Shown here: positions 1 through 7,189 of the stretch, piece by piece | Position numbering within the stretch: position 1 is the stretch's first letter | How the letters are laid out: every line of letters starts with the position of its first letter | From: CAWBLP01 sp963789495 | GTDB lineage: Bacteria; Pseudomonadota; Alphaproteobacteria; Acetobacterales; Acetobacteraceae | Assembly (NCBI GenBank): GCA_963789495.1 | Contig: CAWBLP010000018.1 | Coordinates: forward strand, 186,001-250,000 | Length of the DNA stretch: 64,000 nt | Direction: 5' to 3' | Notes under the pieces: generated by a model | What the model was told of the DNA's origin: nothing | Seen by the model: only the letters and a program-made list of their open reading frames with translations | The model's database searches: none | Position numbers and translations under genes: made by a program

Positions 1-518
1 CGCCAGCGGATCCAGACGGCGGCGAGCAGCAGGGCAAGGCCGACCGCCAGCATGAAGTTCAGGAAGCCCAGCAGCATGGTTTGGTTCCAGGCCACCAGGA
101 CGGCACCCAGCGGCCACCAGCAACGCTGGCCGAACACCGCCCGGCTGTAGGCGATGCTGCCCAAAACCGGCAGCAGCAGCGCGGCCGCGATCAGGATGCG
201 GCCGGCGACATGAACCGGAAACGCGTGCAGCATTGGCGGCAGCAGCAAATCCAGGCCGAGATTGGGCGTAATGATCCAATGCGGTACGGCCAGACGGGCG
301 AGCGAAGGATCAGCGGGGAATGCCAGTATCACCGCCCGCGCGAGGTGGTTCGGATAGTCCAGCAGCGGCGGCACATCCACGACCAACAGCGGTGCCAGCA
401 GCAGCGCGCTCAGCACGCCCAGGGCGGTCCACCAGGCCAGGGCACCAGCGCCTGGCAGGCGCAACGCCGCGACCAGCGGGGCCGGGATTGCCTGCCCGCG
501 CGTCAGGTCGGAGGGCAT
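1..518 (-). CDS. Polytopic membrane protein, 3' end cut by window edge
   Basis: The reverse strand stays open from an ATG at 518 to the window edge and encodes 172 residues of a hydrophobic protein. Several membrane-spanning stretches are visible, separated by short loops with a Leu-Asp-Tyr-Pro-Asn-His motif near residue 53 and a Gly-Phe-Leu-Asn-Phe motif near residue 155. The pattern resembles large uncharacterised polytopic membrane proteins of Rhodospirillales; I cannot name a family with confidence. An in-frame stop lies about 36 bases upstream of the ATG, so the N-terminus is essentially fixed, although no clear ribosome site is seen. The C-terminus is outside the window. Function unknown. 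Confidence 0.6.
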   Translation of the reverse strand, partial: MPSDLTRGQAIPAPLVAALRLPGAGALAWWTALGVLSALLLAPLLVVDVPPLLDYPNHLARAVILAFPADPSLARLAVPHWIITPNLGLDLLLPPMLHAFPVHVAGRILIAAALLLPVLGSIAYSRAVFGQRCWWPLGAVLVAWNQTMLLGFLNFMLAVGLALLLAAVWIRW

Positions 519-891
519 GCGCCACCAATTCCACCGACGCTCGGCATCGTCGGTTCATGCCGCACGCCGTGGCTGTACGGCCTGCCTGATTTCGGGTTCC
601 ACCAACGGCGAGCCCGGGCGGCTCGCGCAGCCAGCGCCACGCGGCGACGGTAAAGCGGTTCCCGCCATCGAGGGTGCCAAATCACGGGCGCAAGGGCTGT
701 CATACACCAGGAGTTTTCGCGGGCCATCGCGGCAAGATTACGGTGATGGAGCGGCCGATCGCGGTAGCTCTCGCCGCGCCATGTGCGTGCCGGCCGATGC
801 GCGCGCCGGTTGCCGGCTGACCCCCGTCGACTGGTCAAGCGCGCAGCCGCTGGGCATGATCGCGCCGCTCAACGAAGGCCGGAGGAAACCC
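519..891. other. Gap without a convincing gene
   Basis: About 370 bases between the leftmost membrane protein and the flavin reductase. Short open frames occur on both strands, but none has a good ribosome site or a protein-like composition. It presumably carries the promoter of the flavin reductase; a GGAGG sits at 881-885. Confidence 0.5.
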
Positions 892-1395
892 ATGGACGCT
901 GACGCGAAGAAGACCACGCTGCGCATGATCCCCTACGGAATCTATGTGCTCACCGCGGATGACGGCAAAGGCAATGTCGGCGCGGCGACAGTGAATTGGG
1001 TGACCCAGGCGTCGTTCGTGCCGCCACTGGTGGTGGTGGGCGTAAAGGCCGATTCCGGCGCGCACACCGTGGTCAAAGGCACCGGCAAGTTCACGCTGAA
1101 CATGCTGGGCAAGGAGCAGAAGGGCCTCGCCTTCACCTTCTTCAAGCCGGCCAAGCTGGAGGACGGCAAGCTGTCCGGCCAGAGCTTTCATCTCGGTACC
1201 AACGGCACGCCGATCCTGGACGCGGCGATCGGCGCGGTGGAGTGCACGGTGCGGGAGATCGTGGAGATGGGCGACCACCACATCGTGGTGGGCGAAGTCA
1301 CCGAGGCGCATCTGCAGACGCCACCGTCCGGTCGCCCGGACGCGGCCATCCTGGAGATGAAGGACCTCGGCGACACGGTTTATTACGGCGGCTGA
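892..1395 (+). CDS. Flavin reductase family protein (FMN-binding split barrel)
   Basis: This 167-residue protein matches the flavin-reductase-like FMN-binding split-barrel family in length and motifs: an N-terminal Met-Ile-Pro-Tyr-Gly stretch (residues 12-16), the Asn-Trp-Val-Thr-Gln-Ala-Ser segment near residues 38-44, and the central Val-Val-Gly-Val strand. Family members bind FMN and either reduce free flavin for a partner oxygenase or act as small FMN proteins. The start at 892 was chosen over longer in-frame starts because GGAGG lies 7 bases upstream and the longer versions are low-complexity. It converges on the glutaredoxin-DinB gene with 33 bases between the stops. The partner enzyme is unknown. 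Confidence 0.85.
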   Translation: MDADAKKTTLRMIPYGIYVLTADDGKGNVGAATVNWVTQASFVPPLVVVGVKADSGAHTVVKGTGKFTLNMLGKEQKGLAFTFFKPAKLEDGKLSGQSFHLGTNGTPILDAAIGAVECTVREIVEMGDHHIVVGEVTEAHLQTPPSGRPDAAILEMKDLGDTVYYGG

Positions 1396-1428
1396 GCCGC
1401 GCGGTCGCGGACCGGTGGGACGGTCGGG

Positions 1429-2190
1429 TCAGCCGTCCCACACTTCGCGCGGCATCGGCAGATTGGCAAAGTCGGCGTCGACCGGGGGCTGGTTCGGTTC
1501 GATCCCCGCCATGCCCAACAGCATCACCCATTGGCGGACATGCTGCCCGCAATGCCAGGTGGTACGCTCCAGGTATTCGTGCAGCATCTGCGGACCGTAA
1601 TAGGTCTGCACCGTCTCCCGCCCCGACTTGTCGGCCTTCGCGGCCCACCAGTCCACCAGCCGGTGATGCACATCGGCCCCGTACGCGGCGATCTCCGCCG
1701 TGGTCTGCATGGTGTCGGGCGGCGGCGCGACCAGGCTTTCATAGGTCAGCGGCGCGCCGGCCGCGACCTCGAGGAAGGCATCGGGAATGCGGAACAGATG
1801 ATGCCCCAGTACGCGATAGGTGCGCGGGCGGTTGGGCACCTCGACGGTGAGCCGATCATCCGGCATCTGCGGCACCAGCCGCTCCGCCGCGGCGAGGAAC
1901 CGGTCGAGCCGGCCGATCAGCTGGTCGGGGGATAACACCGGGCCAGCGGCTTCGTTGAGGCCGAGGAATTTCACCACATGCGCGATGTTCTGCGCATAGA
2001 CGAAATCGTCGCCGCGTGAGAGGACCGGGACCGAACGCGCACCGATACGTCGCAGCTCCGCCAGCCCGTCGGCGTCTTCCAGCACATTGATGGATTGGAA
2101 CCCGATCGCACGGACCGAGAGAAACTCTTTGAGTCTCAGGCAGCTGGTTCATCCAGGCTGCCAGAACACCTTTAGTGCTGTGGCGGACAT
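1429..2190 (-). CDS. Glutaredoxin-like/DinB-like fusion with in-frame UGA: candidate selenoprotein (or nonsense-mutated gene)
   Basis: Read from the ATG at 2190 (purine-rich GAAGGGA upstream) the frame is continuous except for TGA at codon 14 (2151-2149). Readthrough gives 253 residues. Residues 6-13 are Leu-Lys-Val-Phe-Trp-Gln-Pro-Gly, then UGA-Thr-Ser-Cys-Leu-Arg: the UGA occupies the first cysteine of the CxxC active site of glutaredoxin-like proteins. Residues 14-17 would read U-x-x-C. The thioredoxin fold continues to about residue 78, with the cis-Pro segment Arg-Ser-Val-Pro-Val intact. Residues 90-250 resemble a DinB/thiol-dependent metalloprotein bundle with conserved histidines (HHRLVDWW; HEYLERTTWHCGQHVRQ). 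Both parts look undamaged, which favours function. A GTG at 2085 would give a shorter product lacking the redox site. A 7-bp hairpin starts 11 nt after the UGA. Selenocysteine insertion is inference; recent nonsense mutation is the alternative. Confidence 0.75.
2121..2137 (-). promoter_or_regulatory. Hairpin 11 nt downstream of in-frame UGA (possible bacterial SECIS)
   Basis: On the coding strand a 17-nt element folds as GAGACUC-AAA-GAGUUUC: seven consecutive pairs including one G-U, closed by an AAA triloop. It starts 11 nt after the UGA of the glutaredoxin-DinB gene. Size and spacing match the minimal upper stem-loop of the E. coli formate dehydrogenase SECIS, but the loop lacks the G-containing apex usually preferred by SelB. 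That is a real weakness. Confidence 0.4.
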
Positions 2191-2529
2191 GCGGTTTCCC
2201 TTCTATCGGGATGAAGCTTTGCCCGCCGGCGTTGCGGCGTCAATGCAGAAACGTGTGCGCATTCGGCGCCGGAGGGGCGCGCGGCCCTTCCCCACCCCAA
2301 ACGGAGCCGGTTCCAAGTCGCCCAGCGTCCGGGCTCGCACCGCTTTGGCAGCAAATTCTAGTTAAGGCTGTGTTTTTGGGAACTCCTTCTACACGCGCCG
2401 CTTACCACCTCTATTACATGACAGGTCCGGGCCTTTGGCAGGGATTCAAGGAGCAGCGCCCCTTGATGGGATTCGGGCGCGACACCCCCAACGCTTGCCA
2501 CGTCCCACCATGGCATCTGGATGCACGGC
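2191..2529. repeat. Intergenic region with pieces of the long GC-rich modular repeat
   Basis: This 340-base gap has no credible gene. Positions 2286-2317 match the segment before and including the GGTTCCAAG module found at 39077-39102, and 2428-2500 match the following module (cctttggcagggattcaagg, then cagcgccccttga) found at 39103-39168 and 61458-61535. The two pieces are separated here by about 110 AT-richer bases, so this copy appears interrupted. Confidence 0.6.
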
Positions 2530-3030
2530 TCAGGCGCCCATGTGGCGTTCAACGATTGCGATGGCCCGGTCCGGCGTCATGCCAGCGGTGTCCACGACGA
2601 CATGCGGTTCCGGCCAGGGCGCGTAGTCACGATCCAGCACAGCCTGCCAGGTCGGCAGGATCAGGCCGTCAATATCGGACACCCGCTGTTCCACCCGTCG
2701 ACGATGCTCGATGCGGTCGGAACAGATGACTTCGATTTCCAATTTTGGCGTGCGGGCGAGAGCGGCGGTCTGCAGCCATCCACGACAACTCGCCGGAACC
2801 GGATTGACACAATCGGCGATGACGATCTGGCCATTGGTCAGGTTGGAGGCCGCGAGGGCATAGGCCACGATGTAGCCGGCTGGCCCGATATCGCGGCCCG
2901 CCAGGCCAGTTGACCGGATGGCCTGCTCGATGACATCGACGCGCAGGTAGGTCGCGCCCCGCCGGGCCGCCAGCGCACGAGCAATCGTCGTCTTGCCCGT
3001 GCCGGGAAGTCCACCGAACACGACCAGCAT
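2530..3030 (-). CDS. P-loop kinase-like ATPase (AAA_33 type)
   Basis: The 166-residue product begins with a beta strand and a Walker A loop Gly-Leu-Pro-Gly-Thr-Gly-Lys-Thr at residues 7-14, followed by a nucleotide-kinase-like layout. Such stand-alone P-loop proteins (AAA_33/zeta-toxin-like or gluconokinase-like) phosphorylate small molecules or are uncharacterised. The start at 3030 was preferred over 3072 because GGAGGG lies just upstream and the P-loop then falls at the expected distance from the N-terminus. It is transcribed away from the toxin-antitoxin pair. Substrate unknown. Confidence 0.75.
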   Translation of the reverse strand: MLVVFGGLPGTGKTTIARALAARRGATYLRVDVIEQAIRSTGLAGRDIGPAGYIVAYALAASNLTNGQIVIADCVNPVPASCRGWLQTAALARTPKLEIEVICSDRIEHRRRVEQRVSDIDGLILPTWQAVLDRDYAPWPEPHVVVDTAGMTPDRAIAIVERHMGA

Positions 3031-3187
3031 CGTCTGCCCTCCGGTTTGAATGGGCGCCAGGTCCCGCGACACGCGGCGCGCTTTGCATCTTCCGCTGAGG
3101 ACCGCAACAACAGCCTAACAATAACATCGGGGCAGCCGGACAACGGGATTCCGAGCCATGTGGATATTGCGCCATTGACATCGCTCT

Positions 3188-3208
3188 GATCTGGACTAAG
3201 TCCATATC
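3188..3208 (+). promoter_or_regulatory. Palindromic operator candidate before the Xre/RES toxin-antitoxin pair
   Basis: A 21-bp imperfect palindrome with a perfect 13-bp core (TGGACTAAGTCCA, 3192-3204) ends 18 bases before the antitoxin ATG. A TTGACA hexamer at 3175-3180 places the palindrome over the expected -10 region, as expected for an autorepressing antitoxin. Binding is inferred. Confidence 0.55.
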
Positions 3209-3226
3209 CGATCAACCGGAGCAGAG

Positions 3227-3754
3227 ATGCGAAAGCCGACCGAAAAACCTGCCGGACAGATCGAGGCCGGACCGGATCAGCTGGACCCGGCGCGATTTTC
3301 CCCCGCCAACCGGCGTCGCCTGAGCGCACCAGGGCTGCGCACGTTTCTGGCGATCGCCGATCTCTGGGGGCTGACGGAAGAGCAACGCCGCCTGGTGCTC
3401 GGGTTTCCCTCCCGCTCAACCTATCATAACTGGGCCAGAACGGTCCGTGAGCACGGCGACCTGACGCTGGATGTCGATGTGTTGACCCGCATCTCGACTG
3501 TATTGGGCATTCACCAGGCGCTGGGCATCCTGTTCGACACCGAATCGGAAGGCATCGCCTGGCTGCGCGGCCCGCACAAGGCGACAGTATTCGGCGGCCG
3601 GCCACCGCTCGCGCTGGTCACCAGCGGCACCCAGGACAGCCTGCTGACGGTCCGCCGCTTCCTCGATGGCGCGCGCGGCGGGCTCTACATGGCACCCAAT
3701 GAGGTGGATATCGGCTTCACGCCCTATACGGACGCCGACGTCCGGTTCTCGTGA
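3227..3754 (+). CDS. Xre/MbcA/ParS-type antitoxin (DUF2384)
   Basis: This 175-residue protein has an N-terminal helix-turn-helix-like part (about residues 35-80, with Trp-Gly-Leu-Thr-Glu-Glu-Gln and a Ser-Thr-Tyr-His-Asn-Trp recognition-like helix) and a C-terminal DUF2384 part (about 85-150) with the signature Ala-Trp-Leu-Arg-Gly-Pro-His followed by Phe-Gly-Gly-Arg-Pro-Pro-Leu. Proteins of this type neutralise RES-domain toxins and repress their own operon. Its stop overlaps the toxin's GTG start by four bases (GTGA), so translation is coupled. A GGAG lies 7 bases before the ATG and a palindrome lies just upstream. Confidence 0.9.
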   Translation: MRKPTEKPAGQIEAGPDQLDPARFSPANRRRLSAPGLRTFLAIADLWGLTEEQRRLVLGFPSRSTYHNWARTVREHGDLTLDVDVLTRISTVLGIHQALGILFDTESEGIAWLRGPHKATVFGGRPPLALVTSGTQDSLLTVRRFLDGARGGLYMAPNEVDIGFTPYTDADVRFS

Positions 3755-4422
3755 GTGAGCCCACCGTCCCGGCGCCGCAGCCGAGCTATCGGCTGATCCC
3801 GTCGCGCTTCCCCCCGATCGGACTGTTCGACACGGTCGCCACGGCCGCCGACCTGCGCGCCGTGCTGGAACTGGTCGGCTGGACCAACGACCGGCTGGTG
3901 GCGGACCGCATTGGCCGGCTGCCGGAACACGAATGGGTCTACGGTCGCGCCAACGCCAGCATCGTGATGGCGACCTTCCTGCACGTGCCAGCCGACGGCA
4001 TGCAATTCAACGGCGCAGCGCTCGGCGCCTGGTACGCCGCCGCCAGCCTGACCACCTCGGTGGTCGAGGTGGCGCATCATCTGCGTCGCGAGGCGGTCGC
4101 GCGCGGCCTGCCGGCGCTGCGGCGCAGCTATCGCACCTACACCGCGGAGCTGGTCGGTGCATATCTCAACATTTGTGGAGAGCAGGCTGCGCGGGCCGAT
4201 GTTTATGCGTCGGACAGCTACGCGGCTTCGCAGGCGCTGGGCGAGACGGTGCGCGCGGCGGGTGGTGCCGGGATCGTCTATGACAGCGTCCGGCATCAAG
4301 GCGGCGTCGCGGTGGTGGCGTATCGACCGCGCAACATCGGCAACGTGATGCAGACGGATCATTACGAGATTTCGGTGCAGGCGGCGGTGGCACGGATCGA
4401 CGTGCGCAAGCTAAAGGCGTAA
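3751..4422 (+). CDS. RES-domain toxin (NAD+-degrading type)
   Basis: The 223-residue product carries the three signature elements of RES toxins: Arg near the N-terminus (R14/R19 in Tyr-Arg-Leu-Ile-Pro-Ser-Arg-Phe), Glu106 after the Gly-Ala-Trp-Tyr-Ala-Ala-Ala-Ser segment, and Ser179 in Tyr-Asp-Ser-Val-Arg. Characterised RES toxins of Xre/MbcA-type pairs consume NAD+ by phosphorolysis or hydrolysis. Translation starts at a GTG overlapping the antitoxin stop. All key residues appear present, so the toxin is probably functional. The pair is flanked by ordinary chromosomal genes with no adjacent recombinase. Confidence 0.9.
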   Translation: MSEPTVPAPQPSYRLIPSRFPPIGLFDTVATAADLRAVLELVGWTNDRLVADRIGRLPEHEWVYGRANASIVMATFLHVPADGMQFNGAALGAWYAAASLTTSVVEVAHHLRREAVARGLPALRRSYRTYTAELVGAYLNICGEQAARADVYASDSYAASQALGETVRAAGGAGIVYDSVRHQGGVAVVAYRPRNIGNVMQTDHYEISVQAAVARIDVRKLKA

Positions 4423-4727
4423 CGGTGTGCGACGAAGTTGAAACAACCAGCGCCGGGGTATTGCAGCCCGCCATTGATGCCGTCCCGTTGGATTGCGACA
4501 AAGAACCAGCGTCGGGTGCCGCCCCTCACGCCGGGCGCCGCCCTCGCCCCTGTCATGGCCGGGCTCGACCCGGCCTTCTACCCCGGAATGATCGGGTCGG
4601 GTCTGACCAGAGTTCGCGCCGTCGAGGGAACGATGGCCGGGTCACGGCCCGGCCAGGACGGCGGCGGGAACAGGGGGGAGTAAGGGGTCCGGCAAGCACT
4701 ACTTCGAAGTAACTAAAAAGCCGCACC
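4423..4727. repeat. Intergenic region with REP-like palindromes
   Basis: No gene is supported here. A palindrome GGCCGGG-ctcga-CCCGGCC lies at 4558-4576 within a tcatGGCCGGG context, and a related inverted copy (atggccgggtcacggcccgg) begins at 4632. These belong to a short-palindrome family also seen near 9.5, 9.65, 15.8 and 58.2 kb. Confidence 0.6.
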
Positions 4728-5483
4728 TCACATCACCAGCCCGCCATCCACGTGTAGCGCCTGGCCGGTGATATAGCCGGCGGCCGGCGAGGCCAGGAAC
4801 GCGATAGCCGCGGCCACCTCGTCCGGCAGCCCGACACGGCCCAGCGGAATACGCTCGGTCTGGCGGCGCAGCGCGGCAGGATCCATGGCGGCATGGGCGC
4901 CGGAATCCTTGCGAATGAACCCAGGCACCACCGCATTGACGGTCACGCCGGACCCCGCCAGCTCGACCGCAAGCGCCCGCACCAGCGCCTCCAGCCCCGC
5001 CTTGGCTGCCGCCGACGCAGCAAACAGCGTCACATCCGGGCGGAACACATGGGCGACGAAGCTCGACACCGCCACCACCCGGGGATGCGAGCCGGCGCGC
5101 AGATGCGGCATGGCGGCGCGCGCCAGGCGGAAGAACGCGCCCTGGATCGCCTCCACCGACCCCGTCATCGCCGCATCGCTGAGCGCTGCGAACGGCGTGC
5201 GGTCGGCGAAGCCGGCATTGCTGACCAGAACGTCGAGACCGCCGAACCGTGCGACGGCATCGCCGACCAGCGTCTCGGCCGTGCCCAACTCCGCCAGGTC
5301 GCCCAGCGCCACCGCCGCTTCGCCGCCGGCCTCCCGTACCGCTTCGGCCACCGCCTCGGCGCCGTCCTGGTTGCGACGGGTATGCACCAGGATGGCACAG
5401 CCCGGTCCGGCCAGCGCGCGGCACACCGCCGCCCCGACCCCGCTCGCCGCGCCCGTCACCAATGCCACGCGGTTGCGCGCCAT
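4728..5483 (-). CDS. SDR-family oxidoreductase with atypical active site
   Basis: A 251-residue short-chain dehydrogenase/reductase: dinucleotide motif Thr-Gly-Ala-Ala-Ser-Gly-Val-Gly at residues 10-17, Ser-Asn-Ala-Gly near residue 88, Val-Ser-Ser near 140 and a C-terminal His-Val-Asp-Gly-Gly. The usual Tyr-x-x-x-Lys catalytic pair is altered: the segment reads Phe-Ala-Ala-Ser-Ala-Ala-Ala-Lys, with Ser four residues before the Lys. Such proteins may be catalytically altered or non-redox. Start 5483 has GGGAGA upstream and gives family length; the longer frame runs into the tandem repeat at 5543-5628. It is divergent from the molybdenum hydroxylase genes. Confidence 0.85.
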   Translation of the reverse strand: MARNRVALVTGAASGVGAAVCRALAGPGCAILVHTRRNQDGAEAVAEAVREAGGEAAVALGDLAELGTAETLVGDAVARFGGLDVLVSNAGFADRTPFAALSDAAMTGSVEAIQGAFFRLARAAMPHLRAGSHPRVVAVSSFVAHVFRPDVTLFAASAAAKAGLEALVRALAVELAGSGVTVNAVVPGFIRKDSGAHAAMDPAALRRQTERIPLGRVGLPDEVAAAIAFLASPAAGYITGQALHVDGGLVM

Positions 5484-5542
5484 GCCTGTCTCCCTGCACT
5501 CTCGGATGCATTGCAGGCCAGAGCCGGATCCAGGGCAAGACG

Positions 5543-5628
5543 GGCCGGAGCAAGGTCGGGCCGGGGCAAGGTCGGGCCGGGGCAAGGTCGGGCCGGGGCA
5601 AGGTCGGGCCGGGGCAAGGTCGGGCCGA
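5543..5628. repeat. 16-bp tandem repeat, about 5.4 copies
   Basis: Five near-identical copies of gggccggggcaaggtc run head to tail (first copy has one change), followed by a 6-base partial copy. The array sits in the 309-base divergent region between the SDR and the molybdenum hydroxylase operon, where both promoters should lie. Confidence 0.95.
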
Positions 5629-5792
5629 AGACCGCCGCTTTGGCCCGGCCTGGTTCCCAGCCCCACCGCCCGCGCCGGCGTGGCCGGGCGGCCGCCTCTC
5701 GACCAGCCCCCCGTGATCGAATAACCTTGACCTAAGCCGTCCGGGCACCTTCGTTCCCGGGCCGGGGAAACGCGAACAGACAATCGGGAGCG

Positions 5793-6686
5793 ATGATGTC
5801 GAGTCTCACTTACGCTGCGCCGACCACCGTGGATGAAGCCGTCAAGCTGCTGGCCAATGCAAGCGGCCTCGCCAAGGTGCTGTCAGGTGGAACCGATCTG
5901 CTGGTGCAATTGCGCTCCGGACGGATGCGGCCGGATCTGATCGTCGATACCAAGCATATTCCCGGTATCATCGGCATCCGGCAGGAATCGGACGGCAGTT
6001 TCGTCGTCGGTGCCGCGACGCCGGGTGCGGTGATCGAGGCCCATGCCGGCCTGACCAAGGCCTGGCCGGGCGTCGTGGAAGCGATGGACCTGATCGGGTC
6101 CACCCAGATCCAGGGCCGCGCCTCGCTGGCCGGCAATCTTTGCAATGCGTCCCCGGCCGCCGATTCCGTGCCTGCCCTGTTTGCCGCCCGTGCCATTGCC
6201 GTGGTCGTTGGACCGAGCGGCAAGCGTGAGATGCCGGTGGAGCAGATCCCCGCCGGTCCCGGCCGGACCAGCCTGGCGAAGGGCGAGTTTATCCTGGAGT
6301 TCAAGCTGCCGGCGCGTCCGGCACGCTCGGGGGACGCCTATCTGCGCTTCATCCCGCGCACGGAAATGGACATCGCCGTGGTCGGCTGCGGCATCAACGT
6401 GGTGCTGGACGAGGCCGGCAAGTGCATCGAGGCGCATGTGGCGCTGGGTGCCGTCGCGCCGACCGTCCTGCTGGTGCCGGCGGCCGAGGCGGCGCTGGTT
6501 GGCAACATGCTGGACGACGCCACATTGCAGAAGCTGGATGCTGCCGCGCAGGCCGCCTGCAAGCCGATCGACGACAAGCGTGGCACCATCGTTTATCGCA
6601 CCAAGGTGGCCGGGGTGCTCGCGCGCCGCGTCGCCGCCATCGCGTTTGACCGCGCGCTCGGCAAAGCCGGCGCAAAGACTCACTGA
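5793..6686 (+). CDS. Molybdenum hydroxylase, FAD-binding medium subunit (CoxM/XdhB-like)
   Basis: The 297-residue protein has the FAD-binding signatures of the CO dehydrogenase/xanthine dehydrogenase medium subunit: Leu-Ser-Gly-Gly-Thr-Asp-Leu-Leu near residues 31-38 and Thr-Gln-Ile-Gln-Gly-Arg-Ala-Ser-Leu-Ala-Gly-Asn near 105-116. It passes electrons from the iron-sulfur subunit to an acceptor. It is the first gene of a compact M-S-L operon (17 bases before the small subunit). Two adjacent ATG codons (5793, 5796) follow a GGGAG site; either could be used. The enzyme's substrate cannot be told from this subunit. Confidence 0.93.
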   Translation: MMSSLTYAAPTTVDEAVKLLANASGLAKVLSGGTDLLVQLRSGRMRPDLIVDTKHIPGIIGIRQESDGSFVVGAATPGAVIEAHAGLTKAWPGVVEAMDLIGSTQIQGRASLAGNLCNASPAADSVPALFAARAIAVVVGPSGKREMPVEQIPAGPGRTSLAKGEFILEFKLPARPARSGDAYLRFIPRTEMDIAVVGCGINVVLDEAGKCIEAHVALGAVAPTVLLVPAAEAALVGNMLDDATLQKLDAAAQAACKPIDDKRGTIVYRTKVAGVLARRVAAIAFDRALGKAGAKTH

Positions 6687-6703
6687 AAGCGGGAAGTAAT
6701 CGA

Positions 6704-7189
6704 ATGAGCAAGCATCACGTTTCAGCCATGATCAATGGCGAATCGATCGAATTCCTTTGCGAGACACAGCAGACCCTGCTCGACGTTCTGCGCGACGAGG
6801 TCGGCCTGACGGGCAGCAAGGAAGGCTGCGCCTCGGGCGACTGCGGCGCATGCAGCGTCATCATGGACGGCAAGCTGGTCTGCTCCTGCCTGGTGCTCGG
6901 CTGCGAGGCCGACGGCAAGACCATCACCAGCATCGAGGGCATCGCGCAGGGCGATCACCTGCATCCGATTCAGCAGAAGTTCCTGGAGCACGCAGCTCTG
7001 CAATGCGGCTTCTGCACCCCGGGTCTCATCGTCGCGTCGAAAGCGCTGCTCGATGAGAACCCCAATCCGACCGAGGAGGAAGCGCGTTACTGGCTCGCCG
7101 GCAATCTGTGCCGGTGCACGGGCTACGACAAGGTGATCCGCGCCGTCATGGACGCCGCGGCAGTGATGCGAGGGGAGAAGGCCGCATGA
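6704..7189 (+). CDS. Molybdenum hydroxylase, [2Fe-2S] small subunit (CoxS-like)
   Basis: The 161-residue subunit has both iron-sulfur centres of the family: a plant-ferredoxin-type set in Glu-Gly-Cys-Ala-Ser-Gly-Asp-Cys-Gly-Ala-Cys with a later Cys, and a C-terminal set in Cys-Gly-Phe-Cys and Cys-Arg-Cys-Thr-Gly-Tyr. It carries electrons from the molybdenum site to the FAD subunit. Its stop overlaps the start of the large subunit (ATGA), indicating translational coupling. Confidence 0.95.
   Translation: MSKHHVSAMINGESIEFLCETQQTLLDVLRDEVGLTGSKEGCASGDCGACSVIMDGKLVCSCLVLGCEADGKTITSIEGIAQGDHLHPIQQKFLEHAALQCGFCTPGLIVASKALLDENPNPTEEEARYWLAGNLCRCTGYDKVIRAVMDAAAVMRGEKAA

Noticed and set aside
517..891. 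N-terminal extension of the flavin reductase
   Set aside because: Low-complexity sequence outside the family; GGAGG and family length support the start at 892.
1429..2085. Short version of the glutaredoxin-DinB gene from a GTG at 2085
   Set aside because: It would delete the redox-active N-terminus although upstream coding is intact and has its own ATG and ribosome site.
4885..5735. Two overlapping forward frames opposite the SDR
   Set aside because: Antisense shadows extended by the 16-bp tandem repeat.
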